Positions 1-8,751 of a DNA stretch of 27,003 nucleotides are shown here, piece after piece. Below the pieces are notes generated by a model. It was given only the letters and a program-made list of their open reading frames with translations. It made no database searches and was not told where the DNA came from. How positions within the stretch are numbered: position 1 is the first letter of the stretch; every line of letters begins with the position of its first letter. Source of the stretch: Lachnospiraceae bacterium UBA4260 (lineage in GTDB: Bacteria; Bacillota; Clostridia; Lachnospirales; Lachnospiraceae); NCBI GenBank assembly GCA_002395235.1, contig DGWK01000022.1, forward strand, positions 138,757-165,759. The letters are read 5' to 3'. The position numbers were made by a program, and so were the translations under genes.

Positions 1-308
1 CTTGTGACCTGCCCGCTCTTTCCGGGAACGGAGAGGCAGCCTTCCCAGCCGGTCTGCTCGCCGTCCTGCTCGAGGATCTCGGGATTGATCATGACGATGG
101 GCTGGTTCTGCTCCGCGCTCACATCGATGACGACGATTCTCTTGAGCATTCCGACCTGGGGCGCCGCAAGCCCGACGCCGTCGGAGTCGTACATAGTCTC
201 CTTCATATCTTCAATCAGTGCTTTGAGTTTGGGAGTCATTTCCTTTACTGTTTTGGCCTTCTTGCCAAGTACCGGATCTCCCAATTCTCTGATCAGTCTA
301 AGTGCCAT
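1..308 (-). CDS. def: Peptide deformylase, 5' part (cut by window edge)
   Basis: Removes the formyl group from the N-terminal methionine of new proteins in the cytoplasm, using a bound metal ion. Only the first 102 codons or so are in the window; the gene runs off the left edge. The protein begins MALRLIRELGDPVL. Two of the three deformylase motifs are visible: GVGLAAPQVG (motif 1) around residues 44-53 and EGCLSVPG (motif 2, with the metal-ligand cysteine) around residues 89-96. The third motif, HExxH, would lie outside. The ATG is preceded by AAAGGCGG at a suitable distance. It follows priA in the same direction after a GC-rich spacer of 124 bases; priA-def adjacency is common in Firmicutes. 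Identification is firm. Whether the missing part is intact cannot be seen. Confidence 0.95.
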   Translation of the reverse strand, partial: MALRLIRELGDPVLGKKAKTVKEMTPKLKALIEDMKETMYDSDGVGLAAPQVGMLKRIVVIDVSAEQNQPIVMINPEILEQDGEQTGWEGCLSVPGKSGQVT

Positions 309-432
309 TTCTTTTCCGCCTTTCTATAATTCTTCACCGGGGACTCGCACCTCGCCGGTCCGCGCGCCGCCACGCCGCGCCCGAAAACCCGCGCCCGCAC
401 CGCGCCGCTCCGCGCTCTCCCCGCACGCCGCT

Positions 433-2685
433 CTAATACGCCGACACGGGATCAAAATCAAACTGCACCTGAACCTGCGGGTCCCGGCCTATTTTCACCA
501 AATAGGCCAGAAACGCCTCCGCGCGGTCCTTACATCTCACCAGTTTATCATAGTTTATATCTTTAATGTAAATTACATATCTGTATTGGTCGCGGATCTT
601 GGTGAGCGAGCCCTTGGCCGGCCCGATCACCAGCGCCTCGGGGTCATCCCTCACGAACAGTTCCCTGAGCTGTCCGGCCAGTTTTTCCGCCTTGTCCTCG
701 TCCTCAGACTGCATCTGCACGCACAGCATGTGCGCCGCCGGCGGATAGAGAAGCGTGGACCGGTACCGGATCTCCTCCCTGTAGAATCCCACGTAGTCCT
801 GGTCGGAGGCGTACTCGATCGCGTAATTATCCGGCTGGTAGGTCTGGATGACCACATTTCCGGGGACTTCTCCCCTGCCTGCGCGCCCCGCTGCCTGGGT
901 CAACAGCTGGAAGGTCCGCTCCGCGGCGCAGTAGTCCCCCGCGTACAGCGACATGTCCGCCAGCAGGATTCCGACCAGCGTAACGCCTGGGAAATCGTGT
1001 CCTTTCACGATCATCTGCGTTCCCACCAGAATATCCGCCTCCCGGTTGGCAAAAGAGGAAAGGATCTTATCGTAGCTCCCTTTCCTGGAAGTCGTGTCCG
1101 CGTCCAGGCGAAGGACCCTCGCGCCGGGATACCGAATCTTCAGATGCTCCTCAATCTGCTCCGTGCCAGCCCGGAATCCTGAGATATAGGGCGAGCCGCA
1201 CTCGGGGCACTCTTTTACGCCCGGCCTCTCGAAGCCGCAGTAGTGGCAGACCAGCCTGCCCCCTCTGTGCAGTGAGAGCGAAATGTCGCAGTGCGGGCAC
1301 TTGATGACCGTCCCGCAGGACCGGCAGGAGACAAATCCCGCCACGCCGCGCCTGTTGAGGAACAAAATGGACTGCTCCCCCTTGTCCAGCCTGTCCTGAA
1401 GGAGCTCCTGCAGGCGCTCCGACAGGATCGAACGGTTGCCGTTTTTCAGCTCCTGCCGCAGGTCCGCGATCTCGACCGAGGGAAGCGTCCCTCCGGTCAG
1501 CCGCTCCGACAGCGTGTAGAGCCGGTATTCCCCGGTCAGCGCCTTATAATAGGAGTCCAGCGAGGGCGTAGCGCTGCCCAGCACCACGCAGGCGTGCTTG
1601 AGCCTTGCCAGTTCCCGGGCGACTTCGCGCGTGTGATATTTTGGCATCGATTCGTTCTTGTAACTGCTCTCGTGCTCCTCGTCGATGACAATGACGCCCA
1701 GATCCGCGAAGGGCGTGAAAAGCGCGCTCCTGGGACCGATGATGACGTCGAGCTCCCCGCGCCTTGCTCGCTCCCACTGGTCCGCCTTCTCGCTCTCCGA
1801 CAGGGACGAGTTCATGACCGACACCCGCTCGCCAAAATATTGATAGAAGCGCAGCAGCGTCTGATACGTCAGGGCGATCTCCGGGATGAGCATGATCGCC
1901 TTCTTACCGCGCTCGCAGATTCCCTTGATGATGGATATGTAGACTTCCGTCTTGCCGCTCCCGGTGATCCCGTGGATCAGGCTGACCGTGCTCTTTCCGG
2001 CGTCATAGTCGGCCAGAACGCCCTGCACGATCGCTTTCTGCGCGTCGCTCAGCTCCTTGTGATCCTTCTCTGCCTTGCTCAGGACGACGGGATTGCGGAA
2101 GGACTCCTCCTCCGTCACCCTGATCACGCCGGCCGAAGACATGGCGCGGATGACAGGCGCTGTAATGTGAAGCTTGCTCGTGACCAGGCTGTAGGGCTGC
2201 CTGGGGACTTCCAGGAGTTCCCGCAGAAGCCTCTCTCTGGCCACCTGGTGCTTGCGGACGTAGATTTCCAGCTGTTTTTCCGCCTCTTCGCGCGGCATCG
2301 CCAGTTCGATCTCCCGGGTCTTTACGGGCTTTCCGGGCTTTCTCGAAGTGAGCACCGTTTTGAGGGCGGCCGCCATGGTGGAGCCATACCGGTTCTTCAT
2401 CCAGGCCGCCAGGGCGATGGCCGTGGCGCCGTCGTCATCTTCGCTGTAGCCGCTGTCGTTGACCGGCAGCTCCGCGATCTCCTTGACTTTGGCGGGATCG
2501 TAGTCGAACTCATCCTTGAGGGCGATCACATACCCCTTGCGGATGGTGTCTCCCTTGCCGAAAGGCACCATAACAAGGCTCCCGGGCTGCAGGACATCCT
2601 GCATCCTCCCGGGGACCTTGTACGTGAACGGTCTGTCCAGCTTGTTATAGGAAATATCGATGATGACCTCTGCGTATTTGCTCAA
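433..2685 (-). CDS. priA: Primosomal protein N' (replication restart helicase PriA)
   Basis: A 3'-5' superfamily 2 DNA helicase that reloads the replication machinery at stalled forks. It has 750 residues, the usual size. The N-terminal DNA-binding region starts at once (YAEVIIDISYNKLDRPFTY). Walker A (GITGSGKTEVY) is near residue 240 and the DEEH box near residue 335. A zinc-binding insertion with paired CxxC motifs (CRSCG, CPHC, CHYCG, CPECG) spans about residues 455-505, followed by helicase motifs such as GTQMIVKGHDFPGV and QAAGRAGRG. The start codon is TTG (2685-2683), with AGGAAAG about 11 bases upstream. The next in-frame ATG, near codon 28, would remove part of the conserved N-terminus, so TTG is preferred. 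It lies 29 bases after murE and probably shares its transcript. Confidence 0.96.
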   Translation of the reverse strand: MSKYAEVIIDISYNKLDRPFTYKVPGRMQDVLQPGSLVMVPFGKGDTIRKGYVIALKDEFDYDPAKVKEIAELPVNDSGYSEDDDGATAIALAAWMKNRYGSTMAAALKTVLTSRKPGKPVKTREIELAMPREEAEKQLEIYVRKHQVARERLLRELLEVPRQPYSLVTSKLHITAPVIRAMSSAGVIRVTEEESFRNPVVLSKAEKDHKELSDAQKAIVQGVLADYDAGKSTVSLIHGITGSGKTEVYISIIKGICERGKKAIMLIPEIALTYQTLLRFYQYFGERVSVMNSSLSESEKADQWERARRGELDVIIGPRSALFTPFADLGVIVIDEEHESSYKNESMPKYHTREVARELARLKHACVVLGSATPSLDSYYKALTGEYRLYTLSERLTGGTLPSVEIADLRQELKNGNRSILSERLQELLQDRLDKGEQSILFLNRRGVAGFVSCRSCGTVIKCPHCDISLSLHRGGRLVCHYCGFERPGVKECPECGSPYISGFRAGTEQIEEHLKIRYPGARVLRLDADTTSRKGSYDKILSSFANREADILVGTQMIVKGHDFPGVTLVGILLADMSLYAGDYCAAERTFQLLTQAAGRAGRGEVPGNVVIQTYQPDNYAIEYASDQDYVGFYREEIRYRSTLLYPPAAHMLCVQMQSEDEDKAEKLAGQLRELFVRDDPEALVIGPAKGSLTKIRDQYRYVIYIKDINYDKLVRCKDRAEAFLAYLVKIGRDPQVQVQFDFDPVSAY

Positions 2686-2714
2686 TCTCTGTTCTCTTTC
2701 CTGTGTCCTTCTCC

Positions 2715-4235
2715 TCAGGCTTCCTCCAGGATCTCCTGAATCAGGACGCGCTCGTCCATAGGGTATTTCTTTCCCTTGATCTCCTGGTAGTCCTCGTGAC
2801 CTTTTCCTGCCAGAACGATGATGTCACCGGGCTCTCCGTGCCGGATCGCATAGCGGATGGCGTCTTTTCTGTCCGGAATCGTCACGTATTTGCCGTCTGT
2901 GCGGGAAATTCCCGTCACAATATCCTCTATGATCGCCATCGGCTCCTCATCTCTGGGGTTGTCCGATGTGATAATGCTCAGCTCTGCCAGCTTTCCGCTG
3001 ACCTCTCCCATCTCGAAGCGGCGCAGATTGGAGCGATTGCCGCCGCAGCCGAACAGGCAGATCAGCCTGTGGGGCTCATATTCGCGCAGTGTAGACAGGA
3101 GGCTCTCCAGTGCCATGGCGTTGTGGGCGTAGTCGATCATCAGCGTGAAGTCGTCGCTGACCTTCACCATCTCGATGCGGCCTCTGACATGGACCTTGAG
3201 AAGTGCTTTCTTCACCTCTTCCGCCGTGACTCCGAAATGCCTGCAGACCGCGATCGCGCACAGCGCGTTGTAGACGCTGAAACGCCCGGGCGCGGGCACT
3301 TCCGCGTGGAAGTCCATGAGTCCCTTCACATCGAAGGCGACGCCCAGCTCGCCGGGCTCCTTGATCAGCTGCAGGTTTTCCGCGTGCAGGTCGGCCTCGG
3401 GACTGAGTCCGTAAGTCTCTACGCTGCAGGTGTGGCCGTCCATGACCCGCTTGTAATACTTGTCGTCCGCGTTGAAGATCCCCACTCTGCACTGCCGGAA
3501 CAGAAGGCTCTTGCACTGCAGATAGTCGTCGAAATCCTTGTGCTCGTTGGGACCGATATGATCCGGGGAGAGATTTGTGAAGATCCCCAGATCGAACAGG
3601 AATCCCTGTGTCCTGTGCAGCATCAGAGCCTGGGATGATACCTCCATGACTACGGCCTGCATGCCGGCGTCCGCCATATCCTTGAAGGTCTTCTGAAGGA
3701 CCGTGGATTCGGGCGTCGTGTTGTTGGCTTTAATCTTCACATCGCCATAGAGGATCTCAATGGTGCCGATCAGGCCGACTTTGAGGCCCGCCGCCTCCAG
3801 AATGGACTTGACCATATAGGTGGTGGTCGTCTTTCCCTTGGTTCCGGTCACGCCGATAATCTTCATGCGGGAAGCGGGATTGCCGTAATAGGCGGCAGCG
3901 ATGTAGGCCATCGCGTATCTGGTGTCCTGCACCCTTATGATGACGGGATCCTTAACAGGCGTCTTTCCCTCCAGATCGGACAGATCCAGGTCCTGCTGGA
4001 CCACCAGCGCGGCCGCGCCGTCCAGAAGTACCTGCCTCGCGAACTCATGCCCGTCCCTGACGGCTCCCTCGATGCAGAAGAAGAGGCAGTTTTCCGTCAC
4101 CTTTCTCGAGTCGTTGACGATCTCGCTGACCTCGGTGCCGCGCAGCGCGCGGGCCTTCTCGTGGTCCATGATGGGCTCACCCGCCAAAGTATTGAAATGA
4201 TAATCCAGTTTACTGATCAGTTCTGCGATTTTCAT
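2715..4235 (-). CDS. murE: UDP-N-acetylmuramoyl-tripeptide synthetase, probably meso-DAP adding
   Basis: Cytoplasmic Mur ligase that uses ATP to add the third amino acid to UDP-MurNAc-L-Ala-D-Glu in peptidoglycan synthesis. It has 506 residues, normal for the family. The ATP-binding loop GTKGKTTTT lies near residue 131, followed by the NTTPES substrate motif. The C-terminal domain carries DNPRDEEP near residue 425. In known MurE enzymes DNPR goes with meso-diaminopimelate as substrate, and lysine-adding enzymes differ here. The ATG has AGGAG 7 bases upstream, and that ribosome site overlaps the recJ stop codon, so the two genes are probably translationally coupled. Its place between recJ and priA is not functionally obvious. 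Substrate specificity is an inference from the motif. Confidence 0.95.
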   Translation of the reverse strand: MKIAELISKLDYHFNTLAGEPIMDHEKARALRGTEVSEIVNDSRKVTENCLFFCIEGAVRDGHEFARQVLLDGAAALVVQQDLDLSDLEGKTPVKDPVIIRVQDTRYAMAYIAAAYYGNPASRMKIIGVTGTKGKTTTTYMVKSILEAAGLKVGLIGTIEILYGDVKIKANNTTPESTVLQKTFKDMADAGMQAVVMEVSSQALMLHRTQGFLFDLGIFTNLSPDHIGPNEHKDFDDYLQCKSLLFRQCRVGIFNADDKYYKRVMDGHTCSVETYGLSPEADLHAENLQLIKEPGELGVAFDVKGLMDFHAEVPAPGRFSVYNALCAIAVCRHFGVTAEEVKKALLKVHVRGRIEMVKVSDDFTLMIDYAHNAMALESLLSTLREYEPHRLICLFGCGGNRSNLRRFEMGEVSGKLAELSIITSDNPRDEEPMAIIEDIVTGISRTDGKYVTIPDRKDAIRYAIRHGEPGDIIVLAGKGHEDYQEIKGKKYPMDERVLIQEILEEA

Positions 4236-4245
4236 AGTCTGTCTC

Positions 4246-6054
4246 CTAGTTATGAATCCTGTAGTCTTTTATGATATACTGCATATTCTCTCTGTCTCTC
4301 CAGACATTGATGTCGGGATAATATACCATATCTATTGTAACATTTCCGGCGCCTCTGAGAAGGTCCTCGAAGGCTCCTCTTCCCAGTGATTCCTCAATAT
4401 TTTGCACAAAGATCTGTGCGTCCCCGAACAGGATCAGTTCCATCCCGTACCCGGAATCGTCCTGCGCCGCGAATCGGATCACATTTCTGCTCTTTCCCAT
4501 CACTCTGGCGCTGAGCAGCCTTATATTTCGCGTGACAAAGAGCGGTTTGGGGTTCTGTGTGCCGCAGGGCTCGAGAAGGTCCAGTTCTCTTGTCACGGGC
4601 AGGCTCAGGAACCTGGGCGGAAGCTCCATGTCCACGCGGACCACTTCCTGCAGGTCCTCGTCGGTGAGCGTGCAGTTCTCCTCGATCCGGCGCGAGAATT
4701 CCTCGAAATCCTCTTCTTTCATAGTCAGGCCGCCCGCCATCTTGTGCCCGCCGTATTTGACGAACAGGTCCTCGCAGGCGTTCATCTGCGCGTACATGTC
4801 ATAGCTCTCTATGGAGCGCCCGGATCCCTTCAGAAGGCCGTTTCCCGTGTCCGTCAGGACGAAGGTCGGTCTGTGCCGGCTCTCCTTGATCCTGCCGGCA
4901 ATGATCCCCGCCAGAGATTCGTGGCAGTCCCGCAGGAGCAGCACGAGCACGCGCCTGTCTCCCATCCCTTCGCTCTCGATCATGGCCTCGGCCGCCTCGG
5001 TCCCTTCGACCGTCATACTCTTGCGGCTGTCGTTGAGCTCCTTGAGCTGCTGTGCGCTCTGAAGCGCTGCCGAAGGATTCTGCTCCATGAAGAGTTCAAG
5101 ACCCCGGTAGGCGCTGTCCAGCCTGCCTGTCGCGTTGAGACAGGGGCCGATCACAAATCCCGCGTGATAGGTAGTCAGCGGCGTGCCCGTCAGTCCATTG
5201 ACTGTCAGCAGTGACTGCAGTCCCAGGTTGTTCGAGAACGAGGCCTCGCCCAGCCCTTCCCTGACAAGAATCCTGTTCTCGTCGGCGAGGGGCATGACGT
5301 CGCACACCGTCGCCAGGCCGGCGAAAGGCAGCAGATAGCGGACCAGTTCCCTGTACTTGTCACTGTTTTGGCCCCAGAGACGCTCTGCATAGAGCTGGCA
5401 GATCTTAAAGGCCACCACCGCTCCGCAGATGTCGGGAAAAGGATAGCCCGCCTTCCCCGTCACGCTCTCCGGGATCTTGGGATCGATGACCGCGTCGGCC
5501 GGAGGCAGGATGTACTCGACGCTTCCGTCCTCCTGCGCCTTATAAGGCACTTCGTGGTGATCCGTCACTATGACCGTCAGGCCCATCTCCTTCGCGGTCT
5601 GAAGCGGCCCGGACGCCGCGATTCCGTTGTCGCAGGTCATGATCGTGTCGATCCCGTCCTCCGCCGCGCACCGCACAAGCCGCTCGTTGATCCCGTAGCC
5701 GTCCGTCATGCGCTCCGGCAGCATGGCGTCCGCCTGCCCCCCGAAAGCCCGCAGAGAGTGCCACAGGATGAAGGAAGAACAGATCCCGTCCACGTCATAA
5801 TCTCCGATGATCCGGATCTTATTCCCGTTCCGTATTTTCTCTGTCAAAATATCGACCGCCTTGTCCGCATCCGGAAGCAGCCGCGGATCGTGAAGATCTT
5901 CAATTTTTCCGCCCAGAAAGCGCCGCGTCTCTTCGACGCCGATCACATCCCTGTTCCGGATCAGGCGCGCCAATATCGGCGATATGCCGCAGGCTCTCGC
6001 TATTTCATTGAAATCCGCTCTCTTGGCGGTGATCATCCATTTCTTGTGCTTCAT
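4246..6054 (-). CDS. recJ: Single-stranded-DNA-specific exonuclease RecJ
   Basis: A 5'-3' single-strand exonuclease of the DHH family, acting in recombination and base-excision or mismatch repair. It has 602 residues. The metal-binding motifs appear in order: DYDVDGICSS near residue 85, TCDNGI, and VTDHHEVP near residue 167. The DHHA1 signature GGHKMAGG is near residue 435, followed by a C-terminal OB-fold-like part. The length fits the compact Firmicute form. The ATG is preceded by AGGAGCTGCGGA, a clear ribosome site. The secDF terminator hairpin ends only about 20 bases upstream, so either transcription reads through it or a promoter I could not recognise lies inside secDF. murE follows after 10 bases. 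Confidence 0.95.
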   Translation of the reverse strand: MKHKKWMITAKRADFNEIARACGISPILARLIRNRDVIGVEETRRFLGGKIEDLHDPRLLPDADKAVDILTEKIRNGNKIRIIGDYDVDGICSSFILWHSLRAFGGQADAMLPERMTDGYGINERLVRCAAEDGIDTIMTCDNGIAASGPLQTAKEMGLTVIVTDHHEVPYKAQEDGSVEYILPPADAVIDPKIPESVTGKAGYPFPDICGAVVAFKICQLYAERLWGQNSDKYRELVRYLLPFAGLATVCDVMPLADENRILVREGLGEASFSNNLGLQSLLTVNGLTGTPLTTYHAGFVIGPCLNATGRLDSAYRGLELFMEQNPSAALQSAQQLKELNDSRKSMTVEGTEAAEAMIESEGMGDRRVLVLLLRDCHESLAGIIAGRIKESRHRPTFVLTDTGNGLLKGSGRSIESYDMYAQMNACEDLFVKYGGHKMAGGLTMKEEDFEEFSRRIEENCTLTDEDLQEVVRVDMELPPRFLSLPVTRELDLLEPCGTQNPKPLFVTRNIRLLSARVMGKSRNVIRFAAQDDSGYGMELILFGDAQIFVQNIEESLGRGAFEDLLRGAGNVTIDMVYYPDINVWRDRENMQYIIKDYRIHN

Positions 6055-6071
6055 TCCGCAGCTCCTGTAGG

Positions 6072-6104
6072 AAAAACTAAGGGAACGGAAGACAATCCGT
6101 TCCC
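6072..6104 (-). terminator. Intrinsic terminator after secDF
   Basis: On the minus strand a 9-base-pair stem (GGGAACGGA / TCCGTTCCC, arms at 6096-6104 and 6081-6089) with a 6-base loop is followed by TTAGTTTTT. It lies 16 bases past the secDF stop and directly before the recJ ribosome site, so it probably separates or attenuates transcription between the two genes. Confidence 0.8.
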
Positions 6105-6120
6105 TCGTTTGAATTCAATG

Positions 6121-8535
6121 TCAGACGGTGATCTTAGCTTTATTTCTTTCTTCCGCCTCTTTCTGTCTCTGGAGCTTTCTCTCCTTCTTGGAAAGGCCGG
6201 ACATATCGTTCTTCTTGGAACCGCCGCCATTGCCGCTCTTGCCGCTGCCGCCGTTTCCGCCGTTGCCGGTGCTCTTCGCATCATCTGCGGAACCGGTCTT
6301 GACGCGGAGCAGATGCCACAGGGGACCTGCGATGCAGACGGAGGACCAGCATCCTGCGATGATACCGACCATCAGAGGAAGGGCAAATTCCTTGACGGAG
6401 GCAACGCCGAAGACATACAGGGCCAGAACCATGAAGAATGTCGTCAGAGAAGTAAAGATACTTCTGGAAAGTGTCTGGCTGACACTGGTGTTGACGACCG
6501 TCTCCAGGCTCGTCCCGGACTTTCTGGTCGCCAGGTTCTCACGCACACGGTCGAATACGACGATCGTCGCGTTGATGGAGTAACCTACGATGGTCAGCAT
6601 GCAGGCGATGAAGGTGCTGCCCACGCTGATTCTGATGAGCGCATAAGCCGCCAGAACTACCAGGCAGTCATGCGCCAGGCAGATGACGGAGGAAGCGCCG
6701 AAGCGGGCATCCTTGAACCGGAACCAGATATAGATCAGCATCAGGACAAGCGCTACGATGACCGCATTGAAAGCAGCCGTCTTCATCTCGGAGCTGATCG
6801 TGGAACTGATCGTCTCGGAGGTGATGTTGTCCTTGTCTACGCCGAACTGATCCTGCAGAGCAACTGCAAGTGCCGTGCTCTTGGTCTCGTCGAGCTCCTG
6901 GGTCTTGAAGATTACTTCACTGCTGCCGGCGACCTTCTGTACCTGAGGGTTCGTGTCGCCGGTCACCTCTGTGATCACAGGAATGACCTTCTGGTTGATC
7001 TCATCGAGGCTCATGTCCTCGTTGAATGTGACGTTGGTAGATGTACCGCCCACGAAATCAAGGCTGTAGTTCAGAGCGCCTTTCCCGCCGGAGGCGTTGA
7101 ACGCCATGCCTGCCAGACCTGCGATGATCACAATACCGGAGATCGCGAAGACAATCTTCCTCTTGCCTGTGAAATCGATGATCTTGGAATCTTTTGCCTT
7201 GCCGTACAGCTTCTCATCCTGCGCACCAAGTGCGTAGAAGATGTTCATGAGAAGTCTTGTGACAAACAGGGCCGTGAACATGGACACAACGATACCGATG
7301 GCCAGTGTGTAAGCGAAGCCCTTGATCGTGCCGGATCCAAGGAACGCCAGAACCGCTGCCGCGATCAGTGTTGTCACGTTACCGTCGATGATAGCGGACA
7401 GAGCCTTGTCAAAACCGCTCTTCATAGCCATTCTGACAGTCTTGCCGTCGCGAATCTCCTCGCGGATACGGGCGAAGATGATAACGTTGGCGTCAACCGC
7501 CATACCGATGGAAAGCAGGATACCTGCGATGCCGGGCAGAGTCAGTGTGACGTCAAATGCGTTCAGAATGATCGCAACGATCAGAATGTAAATGCAAAGT
7601 GCCAGTGTCGCGCACAGGCCGGGCAGCCAGTAGACCGCGCACATAAGGACTGCTACCAGTGCAAAGCCCAGAATACCTGCTGTCTTACTTGTTCTGATCG
7701 CGTCCTGACCCAGCTGGGCGCCTACGATCTGGGAACGGAGTCTTTGCAGTTCAACTTTCAGACCACCGATACGAATGTTGGAAGCAAGGCTCTCCGCCTC
7801 TTCGATGGTGCTCTCACCCGTGATGACAGCGCGGCCGTCTGTGATCGCCGCCTGTACTCTCGGAACGCTGATGAACTTGCCGTCATAGTAGATACCGATG
7901 GTCTCGCCGGCCGCATAAGCCTTTGTGGTGGCGTCTGCGAACTTCTGCTTGCCTTCATCCGTAAAGGTAAGGGAGACAACGATCTCCTGGTTGTTCATGT
8001 TGTCGGACTGGTAGCCGGCTTTTGCCTCCAGCACGTCTGTACCCTGCAGCACTACGTCGCCGTCCGCGATGATCTGGTCCAGATCCTTTGTCAGCACATA
8101 GCCGTAGTTGCCGTCAGCGTCCGCGCCGAGCGTGTAGTTATCGTTTCCATTGGCATCTGTCTGCCTGATAAAATACAGAGAGCCGGGACGTCCCAGTTCT
8201 TCCAGGATCTTGTTGGTCTCTTCTACGCCGGAAATGCCGGGAATCTCGATATTGATTCGGTCATTTCCTTCCGTATAGACCTGCGCCTCCGTGCTGTACT
8301 GGTCAACACGCTGCTGCAGCTTGTAGACAGTGTCCGCCATGTCCTCTGTGGAAGGTGCCTCGTCGCCTACTGCCTCATAAGTAATGCTGGCGCCGCCCGC
8401 GAGGTCAAGTCCCAGCTTGATGTTGTGGTAAGATCCTCTGTGCCCACCGCCGATGCCGACCAGAGCGGTGTAAGCCATAAGGCCTGTTATGACCGCTGTC
8501 AGGATCAGAGCGATGACTGCTCTCGATTTTTTCAT
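6121..8535 (-). CDS. secDF: Fused protein-export membrane protein SecDF
   Basis: Proton-driven accessory subunit of the Sec translocon that helps pull exported proteins across the membrane. SecD and SecF are joined in one 804-residue chain, as in Bacillus and many Clostridia. The SecD half has a first membrane segment, then LGLDLAGGASITYE, a large external domain and five membrane segments containing GMAVDANVIIFARIREE near residue 343. The SecF half begins with a membrane segment and SLDFVGGTSTNVTF and contains GYSINATIVVFDRVRE near residue 655. The C-terminus is an unusual Gly/Asn/Ser-rich run followed by a Lys/Arg/Glu-rich cytoplasmic tail. AAGGAG lies 8 bases before the ATG. It is expressed from its own promoter and ends at a terminator. 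The pilus precursors in this window would be among its plausible clients. Confidence 0.96.
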   Translation of the reverse strand: MKKSRAVIALILTAVITGLMAYTALVGIGGGHRGSYHNIKLGLDLAGGASITYEAVGDEAPSTEDMADTVYKLQQRVDQYSTEAQVYTEGNDRINIEIPGISGVEETNKILEELGRPGSLYFIRQTDANGNDNYTLGADADGNYGYVLTKDLDQIIADGDVVLQGTDVLEAKAGYQSDNMNNQEIVVSLTFTDEGKQKFADATTKAYAAGETIGIYYDGKFISVPRVQAAITDGRAVITGESTIEEAESLASNIRIGGLKVELQRLRSQIVGAQLGQDAIRTSKTAGILGFALVAVLMCAVYWLPGLCATLALCIYILIVAIILNAFDVTLTLPGIAGILLSIGMAVDANVIIFARIREEIRDGKTVRMAMKSGFDKALSAIIDGNVTTLIAAAVLAFLGSGTIKGFAYTLAIGIVVSMFTALFVTRLLMNIFYALGAQDEKLYGKAKDSKIIDFTGKRKIVFAISGIVIIAGLAGMAFNASGGKGALNYSLDFVGGTSTNVTFNEDMSLDEINQKVIPVITEVTGDTNPQVQKVAGSSEVIFKTQELDETKSTALAVALQDQFGVDKDNITSETISSTISSEMKTAAFNAVIVALVLMLIYIWFRFKDARFGASSVICLAHDCLVVLAAYALIRISVGSTFIACMLTIVGYSINATIVVFDRVRENLATRKSGTSLETVVNTSVSQTLSRSIFTSLTTFFMVLALYVFGVASVKEFALPLMVGIIAGCWSSVCIAGPLWHLLRVKTGSADDAKSTGNGGNGGSGKSGNGGGSKKNDMSGLSKKERKLQRQKEAEERNKAKITV

Positions 8536-8628
8536 GTTGCATCTCCTTTTATCTTTCAGTGCCTATAGGTCTTTTCTGCAAAAAGCACGGATTTATCGGT
8601 ATTTTGCCAAAAGCCTATAACCTTTGAA

Positions 8629-8657
8629 ATTATAGCACTTGAAGACATTAATGTAAA
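8629..8657 (-). promoter_or_regulatory. Sigma-A-type promoter for secDF
   Basis: On the minus strand TTTACA (8657-8652), a 17-base spacer and TATAAT (8634-8629) form a near-consensus vegetative promoter. The predicted leader to the secDF start codon is about 85-90 bases. It contains short complementary tracts (TATAGG and CCTATA) but matches no riboswitch I recognise. The intergenic stretch 8536-8691 holds no gene. Confidence 0.75.
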
Positions 8658-8691
8658 ATGATAATTATCTCTACAGGCTCAAAATAACCAT

Positions 8692-8736
8692 AAAAACGCC
8701 GCAGGCGTGTGAAATCCTGCTTTCACACGCCTGCGG
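8692..8736 (-). terminator. Strong intrinsic terminator of the ABC import operon
   Basis: A perfect 16-base-pair inverted repeat (8699-8714 with 8721-8736, core GCAGGCGTGTGAAA) has a 6-base loop. On the minus strand it is followed by CGTTTTTA. It begins 16 bases past the last gene of the operon and isolates it from the secDF promoter. Confidence 0.9.
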
Positions 8737-8751
8737 AATTGCTTCTGTTTA

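Noticed and set aside
1291..2739. Plus-strand open frame opposite priA
   Set aside because: The priA frame on the other strand carries every helicase motif. The antisense product has no family features.
5368..8568. Plus-strand open frame of over 1000 codons opposite recJ and secDF
   Set aside because: It is antisense to two well-identified genes, its translation is rich in Cys, His, Arg and Gln with no recognisable domain, and it has no credible ribosome site. Long antisense frames are expected opposite GC-rich genes.
8660..8669. Fur-box-like GATAATTATC upstream of the secDF promoter
   Set aside because: It is only a 10-base palindrome in AT-rich DNA, shorter than a Fur operator, and secDF is not an expected iron-regulated gene.
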